Positions 53,855-63,002 of a stretch of 64,000 bases of DNA are shown in pieces. This stretch comes from Blattabacterium cuenoti (GTDB taxonomy: Bacteria > Bacteroidota > Bacteroidia > Flavobacteriales > Blattabacteriaceae). The DNA is taken from NCBI RefSeq assembly GCF_014251255.1, contig NZ_CP059182.1:1-64000 (forward strand), in the 5' to 3' direction. Both the position numbers and the translations under genes were made by a program. Below the pieces are notes generated by a model that was not told where the DNA came from, ran no database searches, and saw only the letters and a program-made list of their open reading frames with translations. How positions within the stretch are numbered: position 1 is the first letter of the stretch; each line of letters begins with the position of its first letter.

Positions 53855-55159
53855 ATGATAATAAAGGTTAAGGTTCCTTCTCCAGGAGAATCAATTACAG
53901 AGGTAGAAGTTTCCTCATGGCTCGTTAAAAATGGTGATTACGTTTCTAAAGGTCAAATAATAGCAGAAATAGATTCAGATAAAGCAACTTTGGAAATTTC
54001 TGCAGAAGAAAATGGAATAATAACCTTAATGAAAAAAAAAGGAGAAAAAATACAAGTAGGCGATATTCTATGTCTCATAGAAACTTCTTATGAAAAGAAA
54101 TCAAATCTTCTTCATGCAGAAAAAACAGAAGAAAAAAAAGAAATAAATAATAAAAGAATTGAAACAGTAAAAAAATATCCTTCTCCATCTGCAAAAAAAA
54201 TATTAACAGAAAAAAATATTCTCATAGAATCTGTTCAAGGGACTGGAAAACATGGAAGAATTACAAAAGGAGATTGTCTTGTTGCGGTTTCATCCACATC
54301 CTCTTCATCTTCTTCTTCTCCTATTATTATTACTACTAGTAGTAATAATAATAATGGAAATGGAGATGTTGATGATGATCATCATTATTTTTCTCCCCCT
54401 ACAGGTAGAGTTCCAACAGCATCTAGATATCATAAGAAAACCCCTCTTTCTTCTCTAAGAAGAAAATTATCTGAAAGATTGGTTTCTGTTAAAAATAGAA
54501 CAGCATTACTGACTACATTTAATGAAGTAGATATGAAGGAAATTTTTTTGATAAGGAAAAAATATAAAAATATTTTCAAAGAAAAACATGGTGTTAATTT
54601 AGGATTTATGTCTTTTTTTACGAAATCATGTGTTAGAGCATTATCTCTATATCCAGATGTAAATGCAATGATTAGTGGAGAAAATAAAATTAATTTCGAA
54701 TACTGTGATATTAGTATTGCTATATCTGGACCAAAAGGATTAATGGTTCCTGTCATAAGAAATGCAGAAAATTTGTCATTCAGAGGAATAGAACAAGAAA
54801 TTAGTAGATTATCTGAACGTGTTCGTAATGGAAAAATCTCTATAGATGAAATGACAGGGGGAACGTTTACCATAACTAATGGAGGAGTATTTGGATCTAT
54901 GCTTTCTACCCCGATTATCAACCCACCTCAAAGTGCTATTTTAGGAATGCATAAAATAGTGGAAAGACCTATTGCAATTAATGGATCAATTGAAATACGA
55001 CCTATAATGTATTTAGCACTATCTTATGATCATAGAATTATTGATGGAAGAGAATCTGTTGGATTTTTAGTTTCTGTAAAAGAATCAATAGAGAATCCAG
55101 TCAAATTTTTAATGGAAAAAAGTGAAAAAAATATTTCTAAAATATTAGAATTAGATTAA
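53855..55159 (+). CDS. sucB: 2-oxoglutarate dehydrogenase E2 (dihydrolipoamide succinyltransferase)
   Basis: E2 core of the 2-oxoglutarate dehydrogenase complex. The lipoyl domain has the modified Lys43 in EIDSDKATLEIS. A binding domain lies at about 108-145 (YPSPSAKKILTEKNILIESV). The catalytic domain carries the motif SYDHRIIDGRESVGFL. Between the binding and catalytic domains is an unusual linker of Ser, Thr, Asn and Asp runs (54290-54393). At 434 aa it is a normal size. It is downstream of sucA in the usual operon. No E3 gene is nearby. Confidence 0.95.
   Translation: MIIKVKVPSPGESITEVEVSSWLVKNGDYVSKGQIIAEIDSDKATLEISAEENGIITLMKKKGEKIQVGDILCLIETSYEKKSNLLHAEKTEEKKEINNKRIETVKKYPSPSAKKILTEKNILIESVQGTGKHGRITKGDCLVAVSSTSSSSSSSPIIITTSSNNNNGNGDVDDDHHYFSPPTGRVPTASRYHKKTPLSSLRRKLSERLVSVKNRTALLTTFNEVDMKEIFLIRKKYKNIFKEKHGVNLGFMSFFTKSCVRALSLYPDVNAMISGENKINFEYCDISIAISGPKGLMVPVIRNAENLSFRGIEQEISRLSERVRNGKISIDEMTGGTFTITNGGVFGSMLSTPIINPPQSAILGMHKIVERPIAINGSIEIRPIMYLALSYDHRIIDGRESVGFLVSVKESIENPVKFLMEKSEKNISKILELD
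54290..54393 (+). repeat. Low-complexity trinucleotide-rich linker within sucB
   Basis: The DNA is a chain of short trinucleotide runs (tct/tca, att, act, agt, aat, gat, cat) that encode homopolymer-like tracts of Ser, Ile, Thr, Asn, Asp and His between the binding and catalytic domains. The rest of the gene is ordinary coding sequence. Confidence 0.7.
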
Positions 55160-55246
55160 TATAAATCTACCGCTTTATTTTCATTATATAAAATGATATA
55201 AAAAAATTGGATAGATTTTGATTTAACTGAGGATCCCTCATGAAAT

Positions 55247-55801
55247 TTATTTTCTAAAGTAGGGATTTTGTCTATTTTTTCTACTTATATTCATTTTTTT
55301 CATTTGTATTTTTATGATTTGAATATAATCATGTAATAAACCTGTCACATCTGTTTTTTTTGCTTCTAATAACAAGACTTCAGCTCTTTTTTTATCTCCT
55401 TTTGACAAAGAAGCAATTGCTAAGTTTAATTTCGCTATTGCAATGTTTTGCTTAAATTTTAATCCAAAATCTAAAGCTTTTTGCATATAGATTTCTGATT
55501 GACGAATATCAGATTCTGAATATAAAATTCCATTTAAAAAATAATAATAAGCAATTTGATTTTTAGTAAGTTGTAATTTTGGATCTTTTACATATTCTAA
55601 ACATTTTTTTAATCCTTTCATATCTTTTTTTCGTATTTTAAAAAAAGCTAATAACAAAAATTCATTTCTGAAAATGAAAAAAATGGGAAAGAAACTTAAT
55701 CCAATTAAAATTGTTCCCCATAAATAATTTTTATGAAAAAAAAAATAAATAGATAGGATTAAAATAATTAAAAATAGGACTATTTTTGTGTGTTTTTTCA
55801 T
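55247..55801 (-). CDS. Membrane-anchored TPR-like protein of unknown function
   Basis: A 184-residue protein with two N-terminal hydrophobic helices (TKIVLFLIILILSIYFFF and GTILIGLSFFPIFFIF) followed by helical repeats that resemble tetratricopeptide units (QIAYYYFLNGILYSESD, AIAKLNLAIASLSKGDKKRA). I recall similar small TPR proteins in flavobacteria but cannot name it. It is on the minus strand downstream of the esterase gene. The function is unknown; a scaffold role at the inner membrane is the most that can be inferred. Confidence 0.65.
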   Translation of the reverse strand: MKKHTKIVLFLIILILSIYFFFHKNYLWGTILIGLSFFPIFFIFRNEFLLLAFFKIRKKDMKGLKKCLEYVKDPKLQLTKNQIAYYYFLNGILYSESDIRQSEIYMQKALDFGLKFKQNIAIAKLNLAIASLSKGDKKRAEVLLLEAKKTDVTGLLHDYIQIIKIQMKKMNISRKNRQNPYFRK

Positions 55802-55826
55802 TATGAAAATTTTGATAAAAAATTTT

Positions 55827-56495
55827 TCAATTTTTTTTTTTTATCCAATGAATGAGATCTCTATAATTAGAATTACATAAAGTATGTCCGGAATTGTATT
55901 CTTTATAATGAAAAGAAAGAATTTTTTTTTTTTTCAAAAAATGTAATCCTTTTTTTGCCCAGTTAATAGGAATAATCGGATCATATTTTCCGTGAGAAAT
56001 AAAAACTTCTAAATTTGAATAAAAAGTGGAATTTACTTTTTTTGGTAGAAAACATTCTTCTAAATATCCACTTAATGCGATGACTTTTTTTACTTTATCA
56101 GGTTTTTTTAAAGCAATAGCATAGCTTAAGATTGCTCCTTGGCTAAATCCACATAACCATACTTGAGTTCTGTTTAGTTTATATTCTTCTATGGCTTCAT
56201 CTATAAAATAAGATATTTTTTCTATTGTTTTCTTAGCCTGTAAGATATTATTTATGAATTTTTCTTTATTAGGATTAGAAAAATCAATATCGTACCATGA
56301 ATATTTATTGTTTCCAATTGAATAAATTCCTTGAATGCTAATTATAAAGAAATTTTCTGGAATATCTTTTTTAAAAGAAAAAAGATCATTTTCATTGCTT
56401 CCATATCCATGAATCATCAGAAAAAGAGTAGGAAATTTTTCATGAACAGATTTTTTTACAATATGTTTAATAGAAAGTTGATTCTTTAAAAACAT
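55827..56495 (-). CDS. Alpha/beta hydrolase (phospholipase/carboxylesterase family)
   Basis: A 222-residue serine hydrolase. The oxyanion region is MIHGYGSNENDLFSF, the nucleophile is Ser in CGFSQGAILSY (G-x-S-x-G), the Asp is in SHGKYDPIIPI, and the His is in YNSGHTLC. The length and motifs fit the carboxylesterase/acyl-protein thioesterase family. The substrate is unknown. It lies between the LolD-like gene and the TPR-like gene, all on the minus strand. Confidence 0.85.
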   Translation of the reverse strand: MFLKNQLSIKHIVKKSVHEKFPTLFLMIHGYGSNENDLFSFKKDIPENFFIISIQGIYSIGNNKYSWYDIDFSNPNKEKFINNILQAKKTIEKISYFIDEAIEEYKLNRTQVWLCGFSQGAILSYAIALKKPDKVKKVIALSGYLEECFLPKKVNSTFYSNLEVFISHGKYDPIIPINWAKKGLHFLKKKKILSFHYKEYNSGHTLCNSNYRDLIHWIKKKN

Positions 56496-56510
56496 TTTTC
56501 TTGTTATTTT

Positions 56511-57185
56511 CTAGTATTTGGTTATTACTCCTTTTTCTATTTTTAATTTTTCATCAGCCATATCTGCTAATTGGATATTATGAGTAACTATTAAAAATGT
56601 TTGTTGAAATTTTTTTCTAAGATAGAAAAAAATAGAATGTAATTTTTCGGCATTTTTTGTATCTAAATTTCCAGAAGGTTCATCCGCAAAAATCACTTTT
56701 GGGTTATTAATTAAAGCTCTTGCTACTGATAATCTTTGTTTTTGTCCTCCTGAAAGTTCTTCAGGTTTTGAATTTATACATTCAGAAAGATTCAATTGAT
56801 TTAATAGTTCTTTTGCTTTTTTTTTCACATGATCTTTATTATTTTTTTTCTTTATGAATCCAGGTAAACAAACATTTTCTAATGCTGTGAATTCAGGAAG
56901 AAGTTGATGAGTTTGAAAAACAAAACCTATTTCTTCATTTCTAATCATGGAAAGTTTTTTTTCAGAAAGAGATAGGACATCGAATCCATTTATTTTTAAA
57001 ATAGTTTTTTCATTTTTTTTAAAAGTCGGTCGATCCAATGTCCCTAAGATATGTAATAATGTGCTTTTTCCAGATCCAGACTCTCCTAAGATACATACAA
57101 TACTTCCTTTTTTTACTCTAATATTTACACCTTTCAATATTTCATATCTTCCAAATGATTTGGATATGTTTTCAGCTTGAATCAT
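56511..57185 (-). CDS. lolD: ABC transporter ATP-binding protein, LolD-like
   Basis: ATPase of the MacB/LolD/FtsE group. Walker A is LGESGSGKSTLLHILG, the Q-loop is VFQTHQLLPEFTALENV, the signature is LSGGQKQRLSVARAL, Walker B is VIFADEPSGNLD and the H-loop is IVTHNIQ. GTLDRPT and the QLLPEFTALENV block are typical of LolD, which releases lipoproteins from the inner membrane. LolC/E are not in the window, so the assignment within the subgroup is by motif only. At 224 aa it is normal. Confidence 0.87.
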   Translation of the reverse strand: MIQAENISKSFGRYEILKGVNIRVKKGSIVCILGESGSGKSTLLHILGTLDRPTFKKNEKTILKINGFDVLSLSEKKLSMIRNEEIGFVFQTHQLLPEFTALENVCLPGFIKKKNNKDHVKKKAKELLNQLNLSECINSKPEELSGGQKQRLSVARALINNPKVIFADEPSGNLDTKNAEKLHSIFFYLRKKFQQTFLIVTHNIQLADMADEKLKIEKGVITKY

Positions 57186-57228
57186 AGAATAGAGAATAAA
57201 ATATGTAAATTTAAAAATCTTCTTTTAA

Positions 57229-57272
57229 ATTAACCGAAAAAAAACGTTTCATTAACCGAAAAAAAACGTTTC
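57229..57272. repeat. Exact 22-bp tandem duplication upstream of sucC
   Basis: The unit attaaccgaaaaaaaacgtt plus tc occurs twice in direct succession at 57229-57250 and 57251-57272 without a mismatch. It lies in the 139-bp intergenic region between the divergent LolD-like gene and sucC. The CG dinucleotides flanking an A tract stand out in this AT-rich region. It may be an operator duplication or simple slippage. Confidence 0.85.
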
Positions 57273-57324
57273 AAAAATCAACGAATTTTATAAATTTACT
57301 TTTTCACATAAAAACTATTCTAAC

Positions 57325-58530
57325 ATGAATTTATATGAATTTCAGGGAAGAGAAATATTAAATTCTTTTTCTATTAAAGTCCCTGACGGAATTGTTGCTT
57401 CCACTCCAGAAGAATCTGTACAAGCAGCAAAAAAAATATTAGAAAATACAAAAAAAAAATCTTTAGTTATTAAAGCTCAAATACATGCAGGAGGACGTGG
57501 AAAAAGTGGAGGGATCCAAATAGCAAAATCTTTAAAAGAAGTCTATGAAAAATCAAAAAGTATTTTAGGAAAATATCTGATTACTCCACAAACTTCAAAA
57601 AAAGGAAAATTAGTTCGTAAAGTTCTTATATCTGAAGATGTTTATTCTAATTCTTATATTTATGATGAATATTATATATCAATATTTATGAACCGTGATA
57701 TAGAAAAAAATATAATTGTTTTTTCTAAAGAAGGAGGAATGGATATAGAAGAAGTGTATAAAAATCATCCCGATAAAATATACACAGAAGAAATAGATCC
57801 AGGGTTAGGAATACAGTTTTTTCAGATTAAACGAATTGGTTTTCTTTTCAATCTAAAAGGTTCATATTTGAATAATAAATTCAGAGATTTTGTAATTTCT
57901 CTTTACAAAGCTTATTTATATTATGATGCCTTACTTTTAGAAATTAATCCTTTAATTAAAACTTTGGATAATGAAATGATGGCCGTAGATACAAAAATTG
58001 TATTAGATAATAATGCTTTATTTCGTCATAAAAAATATTATGATGAAATGCGTCGTCAAAAAAAAGAAGATCCTATTGAAATAGAAGCTTTTGAAGCAAA
58101 ACTTAATTTTTTAAAATTAAATGGGAATGTTGGGTGTATGGTTAATGGAGCGGGATTAGCTATGGCAACTATGGATATGATTAAATGTTGTGGAGGAAAT
58201 CCAGCTAATTTCCTAGATATAGGTGGAGATGCAGATACAAATCGTGTAGAAAAAGCTTTTCGTATTATTTTAAATGATAAATCTGTCAAAGCAATATTAA
58301 TTAATATTTTTGGAGGAATTGTTCGTTGTGATACAGTAGCAGAAGGAATTATTAATTCTTATCGTAAAAGAAACCATGAAATTGATATTAAAAAAATACC
58401 AATAGTTATTCGTTTACAAGGAACAAATGAAAATACGGCAAAAAAAATGCTTCAAACTAGTCAATTACCTATTTATTCTGCTGATTCTTTGGAAGAAGCA
58501 GCGAATAAAATAAAAGAAATTTTACTGTGA
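57325..58530 (+). CDS. sucC: Succinate-CoA ligase (ADP-forming) beta subunit
   Basis: The ATP-grasp subunit that converts succinyl-CoA to succinate with ATP formation. N-terminal MNLYEFQGREILNSFSI, ATP-grasp blocks VIKAQIHAGGRGKSGG and LEINPLIKT, and the C-terminal CoA-ligase block NIFGGIVRCDTVAEG are present. At 401 aa it is slightly longer than E. coli SucC. sucD is not adjacent. It continues the TCA steps of SucA and SucB. Its stop overlaps the start region of dnaX. Confidence 0.96.
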   Translation: MNLYEFQGREILNSFSIKVPDGIVASTPEESVQAAKKILENTKKKSLVIKAQIHAGGRGKSGGIQIAKSLKEVYEKSKSILGKYLITPQTSKKGKLVRKVLISEDVYSNSYIYDEYYISIFMNRDIEKNIIVFSKEGGMDIEEVYKNHPDKIYTEEIDPGLGIQFFQIKRIGFLFNLKGSYLNNKFRDFVISLYKAYLYYDALLLEINPLIKTLDNEMMAVDTKIVLDNNALFRHKKYYDEMRRQKKEDPIEIEAFEAKLNFLKLNGNVGCMVNGAGLAMATMDMIKCCGGNPANFLDIGGDADTNRVEKAFRIILNDKSVKAILINIFGGIVRCDTVAEGIINSYRKRNHEIDIKKIPIVIRLQGTNENTAKKMLQTSQLPIYSADSLEEAANKIKEILL

Positions 58531-58532
58531 AA

Positions 58533-59975
58533 ATGAAAGAGATGCTTTTTTATATTGTATTGACTAAAAAGTATAGACCACTAAAATGGAACGATGTTGT
58601 TGGACAAAAAGAAATAACAGTTTCTTTGAGAAGAGCAATTACAAAAAGTCGTTTATCTCAAATTTTGTTTTTTTTTGGTCCAAAAGGAGTTGGAAAAAAT
58701 ACATGTGCACGTCTTTTAGCTAAAGAATTAAACTCTTTTTCAGAATCAGAAGACCAATCCTTTAATTTATTTGAAATAAATGGTTTTTTGAAACATTCAA
58801 TAGAAGATATTTATGAAATCGTCAGTCAGATTCGTTTTTATCCAAAAAAAGGAAAATATAAAATATTTATTATTAATAACACACAATTTTTTTCTCAAAA
58901 AATTTTCAACGTTTTTTTTAAATTTTTTGAGAAACTTCCTTCACATGTATTATTTATTTTCTGTGATACAAAAAAAAATAGAATACTAGATTCTTTTATT
59001 TCACGTTGTCAAGTTTATGAGTTTCAGTCTATTTCTTTAAAAGATATTTATTTATATTTGAAAATGATAGCTGAAAAAGAAGAAATAGAAATAGAAAAAG
59101 AAGCCTTATTTATTATTTCTCAATATGTCAATGGATCATTAAGTGATGCTATTGATATTTTTGATAAATTAATTTTTCATGAACATGAAGAAAAAAAAAT
59201 AATATCTAAGGAATTTGTGATGGAAAAACTGGGAATTTTGGATCCTGATTATTATTTTCAAATCATTGATTCTCTCTTAGATGAAAAAACTTCTTACAAA
59301 GTATTAATTTTATTAGATCAAATTTTCAAAAAAAAGATTCATTATATCCATTTTATAAATGGATTTACCAAACATCTTAAAGATTTATTTTTATCTAAAT
59401 ATCCTGAAACAAGACTTCTTTTAAAATTAAGAAAAAAAACAACTATACAATCTTATATACAACAATCAGAAAAAATATCTTCCTTTTTTTTAAGAAGAGC
59501 TTTAATGATTTGTTGTAAAATGGAAAACGAATTAGAATTTAGTAAAAATCCAAGATTAATAATAGAAATATATTTAATACAGTTATCAAATTTTTTGAAT
59601 AAAAATTTTTTTTGTGAGAAATTCAAAAATATTTTACAAGAAAATTGGGAAAATTTTCTGATAAAATTTTCTGATAAAATTAATCCCACTTATTTAAATC
59701 TTTTGACAAAAGAAATACAGTTTCACATATTGTCAAAAAATAAAATACTTCTAATAGCTCCTTCCAAATTAGGAACTACTCGTGAGTTTTTTTTCATACA
59801 AACATATTTTGTAAAATATTTTAGGAAAATATGGAAAAATCCATATTTAGAATTTAAAATCATGATCCAAGAATCAGAAAATTCTAAAAAAGAACAATAC
59901 GATTTTCTATCAAAAAAAAATAAGTATGTAGAAAAATTGATTAAAAGATTAAATTTAAAAGTTTCATCTTCATAA
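58533..59975 (+). CDS. dnaX: DNA polymerase III clamp-loader subunit DnaX, with degenerate ATPase motifs
   Basis: Homologue of the tau/gamma clamp loader. TKKYRPLKWNDVVGQKEI, GKYKIFIINNTQFFS and FISRCQVYEF align with the family. However, Walker A reads GPKGVGKN (Asn56 in place of the Thr after Lys), the Walker B D-E pair is Asn-Asn (IINNTQ), the sensor-1 threonine-rich motif is FIFCDTK, and the four zinc-binding cysteines after the P-loop are gone because that module is deleted. The SRC arginine finger remains. At 481 aa it is shorter than free-living relatives. The ATG at 58533 is preferred over the GTG at 58527 that overlaps sucC. Confidence 0.85.
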   Translation: MKEMLFYIVLTKKYRPLKWNDVVGQKEITVSLRRAITKSRLSQILFFFGPKGVGKNTCARLLAKELNSFSESEDQSFNLFEINGFLKHSIEDIYEIVSQIRFYPKKGKYKIFIINNTQFFSQKIFNVFFKFFEKLPSHVLFIFCDTKKNRILDSFISRCQVYEFQSISLKDIYLYLKMIAEKEEIEIEKEALFIISQYVNGSLSDAIDIFDKLIFHEHEEKKIISKEFVMEKLGILDPDYYFQIIDSLLDEKTSYKVLILLDQIFKKKIHYIHFINGFTKHLKDLFLSKYPETRLLLKLRKKTTIQSYIQQSEKISSFFLRRALMICCKMENELEFSKNPRLIIEIYLIQLSNFLNKNFFCEKFKNILQENWENFLIKFSDKINPTYLNLLTKEIQFHILSKNKILLIAPSKLGTTREFFFIQTYFVKYFRKIWKNPYLEFKIMIQESENSKKEQYDFLSKKNKYVEKLIKRLNLKVSSS

Positions 59976-60115
59976 AATTCTAAAATTCATAAAAAAAAGA
60001 AGAATCATAGGATGAGGATGAGTCTGTATGTATAAATGATTTTTTATTCATTTGTAGAAATAAAAGATATCATTTATCTTTTTTTATTAAGAAATATTTT
60101 TAATGATTTGAATTT

Positions 60116-62335
60116 ATGATTCATTATTTTTCATATTTTTTTTTGAAAAAAAAACAAATATTTGTTCCTAACAATAGGAAAATAAATTTCTATTTTTCAT
60201 CATCTTCAGATGAAGATATTGAAAATGATAGTTCCACTTCTTATGGATCCTCATCTGGAGAGAGGAGGAGTAGTAATAGTGGGGGGAGTAGTAGTGGTGA
60301 TGGTGGTGGGAGAAGTACAGGATCTAGTAGTAGTAGCAGTTATTATGGAGGAGGAACTTCTTCAATAAGAAGTAAAACACCTGTTCTGGATAATTTTGGA
60401 AGAGATTTGAATGCTATAGCCATTGAAGGAAAATTAGATCCTGTAGTTGGGAGAGACAAAGAAGTTGAACGTGTTTCTCAAATTTTGAGTAGAAGAAAAA
60501 AGAATAATCCACTCCTTATAGGGGAACCTGGAGTTGGAAAATCCGCTATTGCAGAAGGATTAGCTTTACGCATTGTTCAAAAAAAAGTTTCTAGAGTTTT
60601 ATATAATAAAAGAGTCGTCGTATTAGATTTAGCAAGTTTAGTAGCTGGAACTAAATATAGGGGACAATTTGAAGAAAGAATGAAAGCAATTATAAACGAA
60701 TCAGAAAAAAATTCAGATTTAATTCTTTTCATAGATGAAATTCATACTATGATTGGAGCAGGAGGAACGACAGGTTCTTTAGATGCTTCTAATATATTTA
60801 AACCTGCTTTAGCTAAGGGAGATATTCAATGTATTGGAGCAACTACATTAAATGAATACAGACAATACATAGAAAAAGATGGAGCATTAGAACGTAGATT
60901 TCAAAAAATTATAGTTGAACCTTCTTCAGAAGAAGAAACTATTGATATTTTAAAAAAAATAAAAGGAAAATATGAAAGTCACCATAATGTCATTTATACA
61001 GAAAAAGCAATAAAAGCTTGTGTGAATCTTACTGGACGATATATTGTAGATCGTTATTTACCAGATAAAGCTATTGATGCATTAGATGAATCTGGATCTC
61101 GTGTCCATATTAAAAATATTAAAGTTCCACAAGAAATTATTCTTTTAGAGAAAGAATTGGAAAATATTCGTGAAGAAAAATCTAAAGTAGTTAAAAGTCA
61201 GAAATATGAAGAAGCAGCACAATTAAGAGATACAGAAAAAAAAATAGAAAAAAAATTGATAAAAGCTCAAAAAATATGGGAAGAATCTTCCAAAAAAAAT
61301 AAAGAAATTGTTTCAGAAGAAAATGTAGAAGAAGTAGTCTCTATGATGAGCGGAATTCCTGTAAATAGAATTGCTCAATCAGAAATGAAAAAATTAAATA
61401 AAATGAGAAATATTCTGAAAAAAAGAATTATAGGACAAGATGAAGCAGTAGAAAAAATTGTAAAAGCAGTTCAAAGAAATAGGACAGGATTAAAAGATCC
61501 TAACAGGCCTATAGGATCTTTTATTTTTTTAGGACAAACAGGAGTAGGAAAAACTTATTTGGCAAAAATATTTTCGAAAGAATTATTTGATTCTTCAGAA
61601 TCATTAATACGTATTGATATGAGTGAATATATGGAAAAGTTTTCTGTTTCTAGATTAATAGGAGCTCCTCCAGGTTATGTTGGATACGAAGAAGGAGGAC
61701 AATTAACAGAAATTATACGCCGTCGTCCTTACAGTGTTATATTATTAGATGAAATTGAAAAAGCTCATCATGAAGTTTTTAATATTTTATTACAGATACT
61801 TGATTACGGAAGTGTCACAGATAGCCTTGGAAGAAAAATAAACTTTAAAAATACTGTCATCATTTGTACCTCAAATACAGGAACACAACAATTAAAAGAA
61901 TTTGGAAAAGGAATTGGATTCGAGACTCAAGCAAGAAAATCGAATGACTATATAAAAAATATTTTAGAACATGCTTTAAAACGAACTTTTTCTCCAGAGT
62001 TTCTAAATAGAATAGATGATATTATTATTTTTAATTCTCTAAAAAAAGAAGATCTATCTAAAATAACTCATTTAGAATTAGAAAAAGTAAAAATTTACTT
62101 ATCTAATTTAGGATATGAAGTTATTTTTCTTCCTGAAGTAAAAGATTTTATTAAAGAAAAAGGATTTGATAAAGAATATGGAGTTAGACCTTTAAAAAGA
62201 ATCATAGAAAAATTTATAAAAAATACTATTTCAGAATGTATTATTAATGAAACTTTAAAAAAAGGAGATCAAATTACATTGAAAATGAATGAAAAAAAAG
62301 ATGATATACAAGTTTTAATTCAAAAAAAATTATAA
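60116..62335 (+). CDS. clpC: ClpC-type AAA+ unfoldase lacking the N-terminal Clp-N domain
   Basis: ATP-dependent unfoldase. From about residue 90 it follows Clp[20 protein letters not shown], first Walker [14 protein letters not shown] (about 136), [12 protein letters not shown], a UVR-type helix [19 protein letters not shown], second Walker [13 protein letters not shown] (about 475), and a ClpP-docking loop GKGIGFE. The first ~90 residues are a Ser/Gly-rich linker preceded by a short basic stretch; the usual ~150-residue Clp-N substrate domain is absent, and only about 140 bp separate it from dnaX. Total 739 aa against about 850 in free-living flavobacteria. A partner for ClpP (37331). Confidence 0.9.
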   Translation: MIHYFSYFFLKKKQIFVPNNRKINFYFSSSSDEDIENDSSTSYGSSSGERRSSNSGGSSSGDGGGRSTGSSSSSSYYGGGTSSIRSKTPVLDNFGRDLNAIAIEGKLDPVVGRDKEVERVSQILSRRKKNNPLLIGEPGVGKSAIAEGLALRIVQKKVSRVLYNKRVVVLDLASLVAGTKYRGQFEERMKAIINESEKNSDLILFIDEIHTMIGAGGTTGSLDASNIFKPALAKGDIQCIGATTLNEYRQYIEKDGALERRFQKIIVEPSSEEETIDILKKIKGKYESHHNVIYTEKAIKACVNLTGRYIVDRYLPDKAIDALDESGSRVHIKNIKVPQEIILLEKELENIREEKSKVVKSQKYEEAAQLRDTEKKIEKKLIKAQKIWEESSKKNKEIVSEENVEEVVSMMSGIPVNRIAQSEMKKLNKMRNILKKRIIGQDEAVEKIVKAVQRNRTGLKDPNRPIGSFIFLGQTGVGKTYLAKIFSKELFDSSESLIRIDMSEYMEKFSVSRLIGAPPGYVGYEEGGQLTEIIRRRPYSVILLDEIEKAHHEVFNILLQILDYGSVTDSLGRKINFKNTVIICTSNTGTQQLKEFGKGIGFETQARKSNDYIKNILEHALKRTFSPEFLNRIDDIIIFNSLKKEDLSKITHLELEKVKIYLSNLGYEVIFLPEVKDFIKEKGFDKEYGVRPLKRIIEKFIKNTISECIINETLKKGDQITLKMNEKKDDIQVLIQKKL
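60198..60368 (+). repeat. Low-complexity Ser/Gly tract at the 5' end of clpC
   Basis: Trinucleotide-rich DNA (agt, ggg/ggt, tca) encodes runs of Ser and Gly between a short N terminus and the conserved [10 protein letters not shown] block. It is locally far richer in G than the surrounding sequence. Confidence 0.65.
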
Positions 62336-62339
62336 TTTA

Positions 62340-63002
62340 ATGTTCAATATTACTATTGAAAAAAAAGTAAAAATCATTATAGAAATTTTAAATTCTCTTT
62401 ATCCTAATCCTGTCAGTTCATTATATTATGTCAATGAATTCACTTTGCTTATAGCTATTCTCCTTACTACGAGAAGTAAAGAGAATGAAGTTAACAAAAT
62501 AACAAAACATTTGTTTAAAAAAATGAAAACACCTCAGGAAGTTATTCAACATTCTATTAATGATATTAAAAATTCAATAAGATATATTGGACTTTATAAT
62601 AAAAAATCTAAAAATATTTATAATTTATCCATTTTTTTAATGAAAAAATACCATGGTATTATTCCAAAAAATCTTTCTATATTAGAATCTTTTCCAGGAG
62701 TAGGTCATAAAACGGCTTCTGTTTTTTTATCTTTTGTATCAAAAAAACGTGTTTTTCCTATAGATACTCATATTTATAGAATGATGATACGTTGGGGATT
62801 AACCAACGGAAAAAACATAAAACAAGCAGAAAAAGATGCTAAAAAAGTGTTCAAAAAAATGAATTGGAAAAAATTACATCTTCAAATTCTTTTTTACGGA
62901 AAAGAATATTCACCGTCTAAAAATTGGAATCTCAAAAAAGATATCATTTATCAAAAATTATTAAAATTAAAAATAAAAGATCATAAAATTTCAAAAAGGT
63001 AA
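62340..63002 (+). CDS. nth: Endonuclease III-like DNA glycosylase without iron-sulfur cysteines
   Basis: Base-excision repair glycosylase/AP lyase for oxidised pyrimidines. The helix-hairpin-helix motif is FPGVGHKTASVFL with catalytic Lys124, and catalytic Asp142 is in FPIDTHIYRM. The family block LLTTRSKENEVNKI replaces the usual L-x-AQTTD region. The protein contains no cysteine at all, so the C-terminal [4Fe-4S] cluster (C-x6-C-x2-C-x5-C in E. coli) cannot form; its place is taken by YSPSKNWNLKKD. At 220 aa the length is normal. It starts 4 bp after clpC. Confidence 0.87.
   Translation: MFNITIEKKVKIIIEILNSLYPNPVSSLYYVNEFTLLIAILLTTRSKENEVNKITKHLFKKMKTPQEVIQHSINDIKNSIRYIGLYNKKSKNIYNLSIFLMKKYHGIIPKNLSILESFPGVGHKTASVFLSFVSKKRVFPIDTHIYRMMIRWGLTNGKNIKQAEKDAKKVFKKMNWKKLHLQILFYGKEYSPSKNWNLKKDIIYQKLLKLKIKDHKISKR

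Noticed and set aside
54430-54921. 163-codon open frame antisense to sucB
   Set aside because: It lies wholly inside the conserved catalytic domain of SucB on the opposite strand and resembles no family I know; codon bias of the real gene explains the open frame.
57001-57185. 77-codon open frame antisense to the LolD-like gene (56947-57180)
   Set aside because: It is antisense to the Walker A region of the ABC ATPase and has no features of its own.
59655-59682. Two 13-bp direct repeats (ttttctgataaaa) in dnaX
   Set aside because: 13 bp is not a multiple of three and the protein shows no frameshift; probably AT-rich coincidence.
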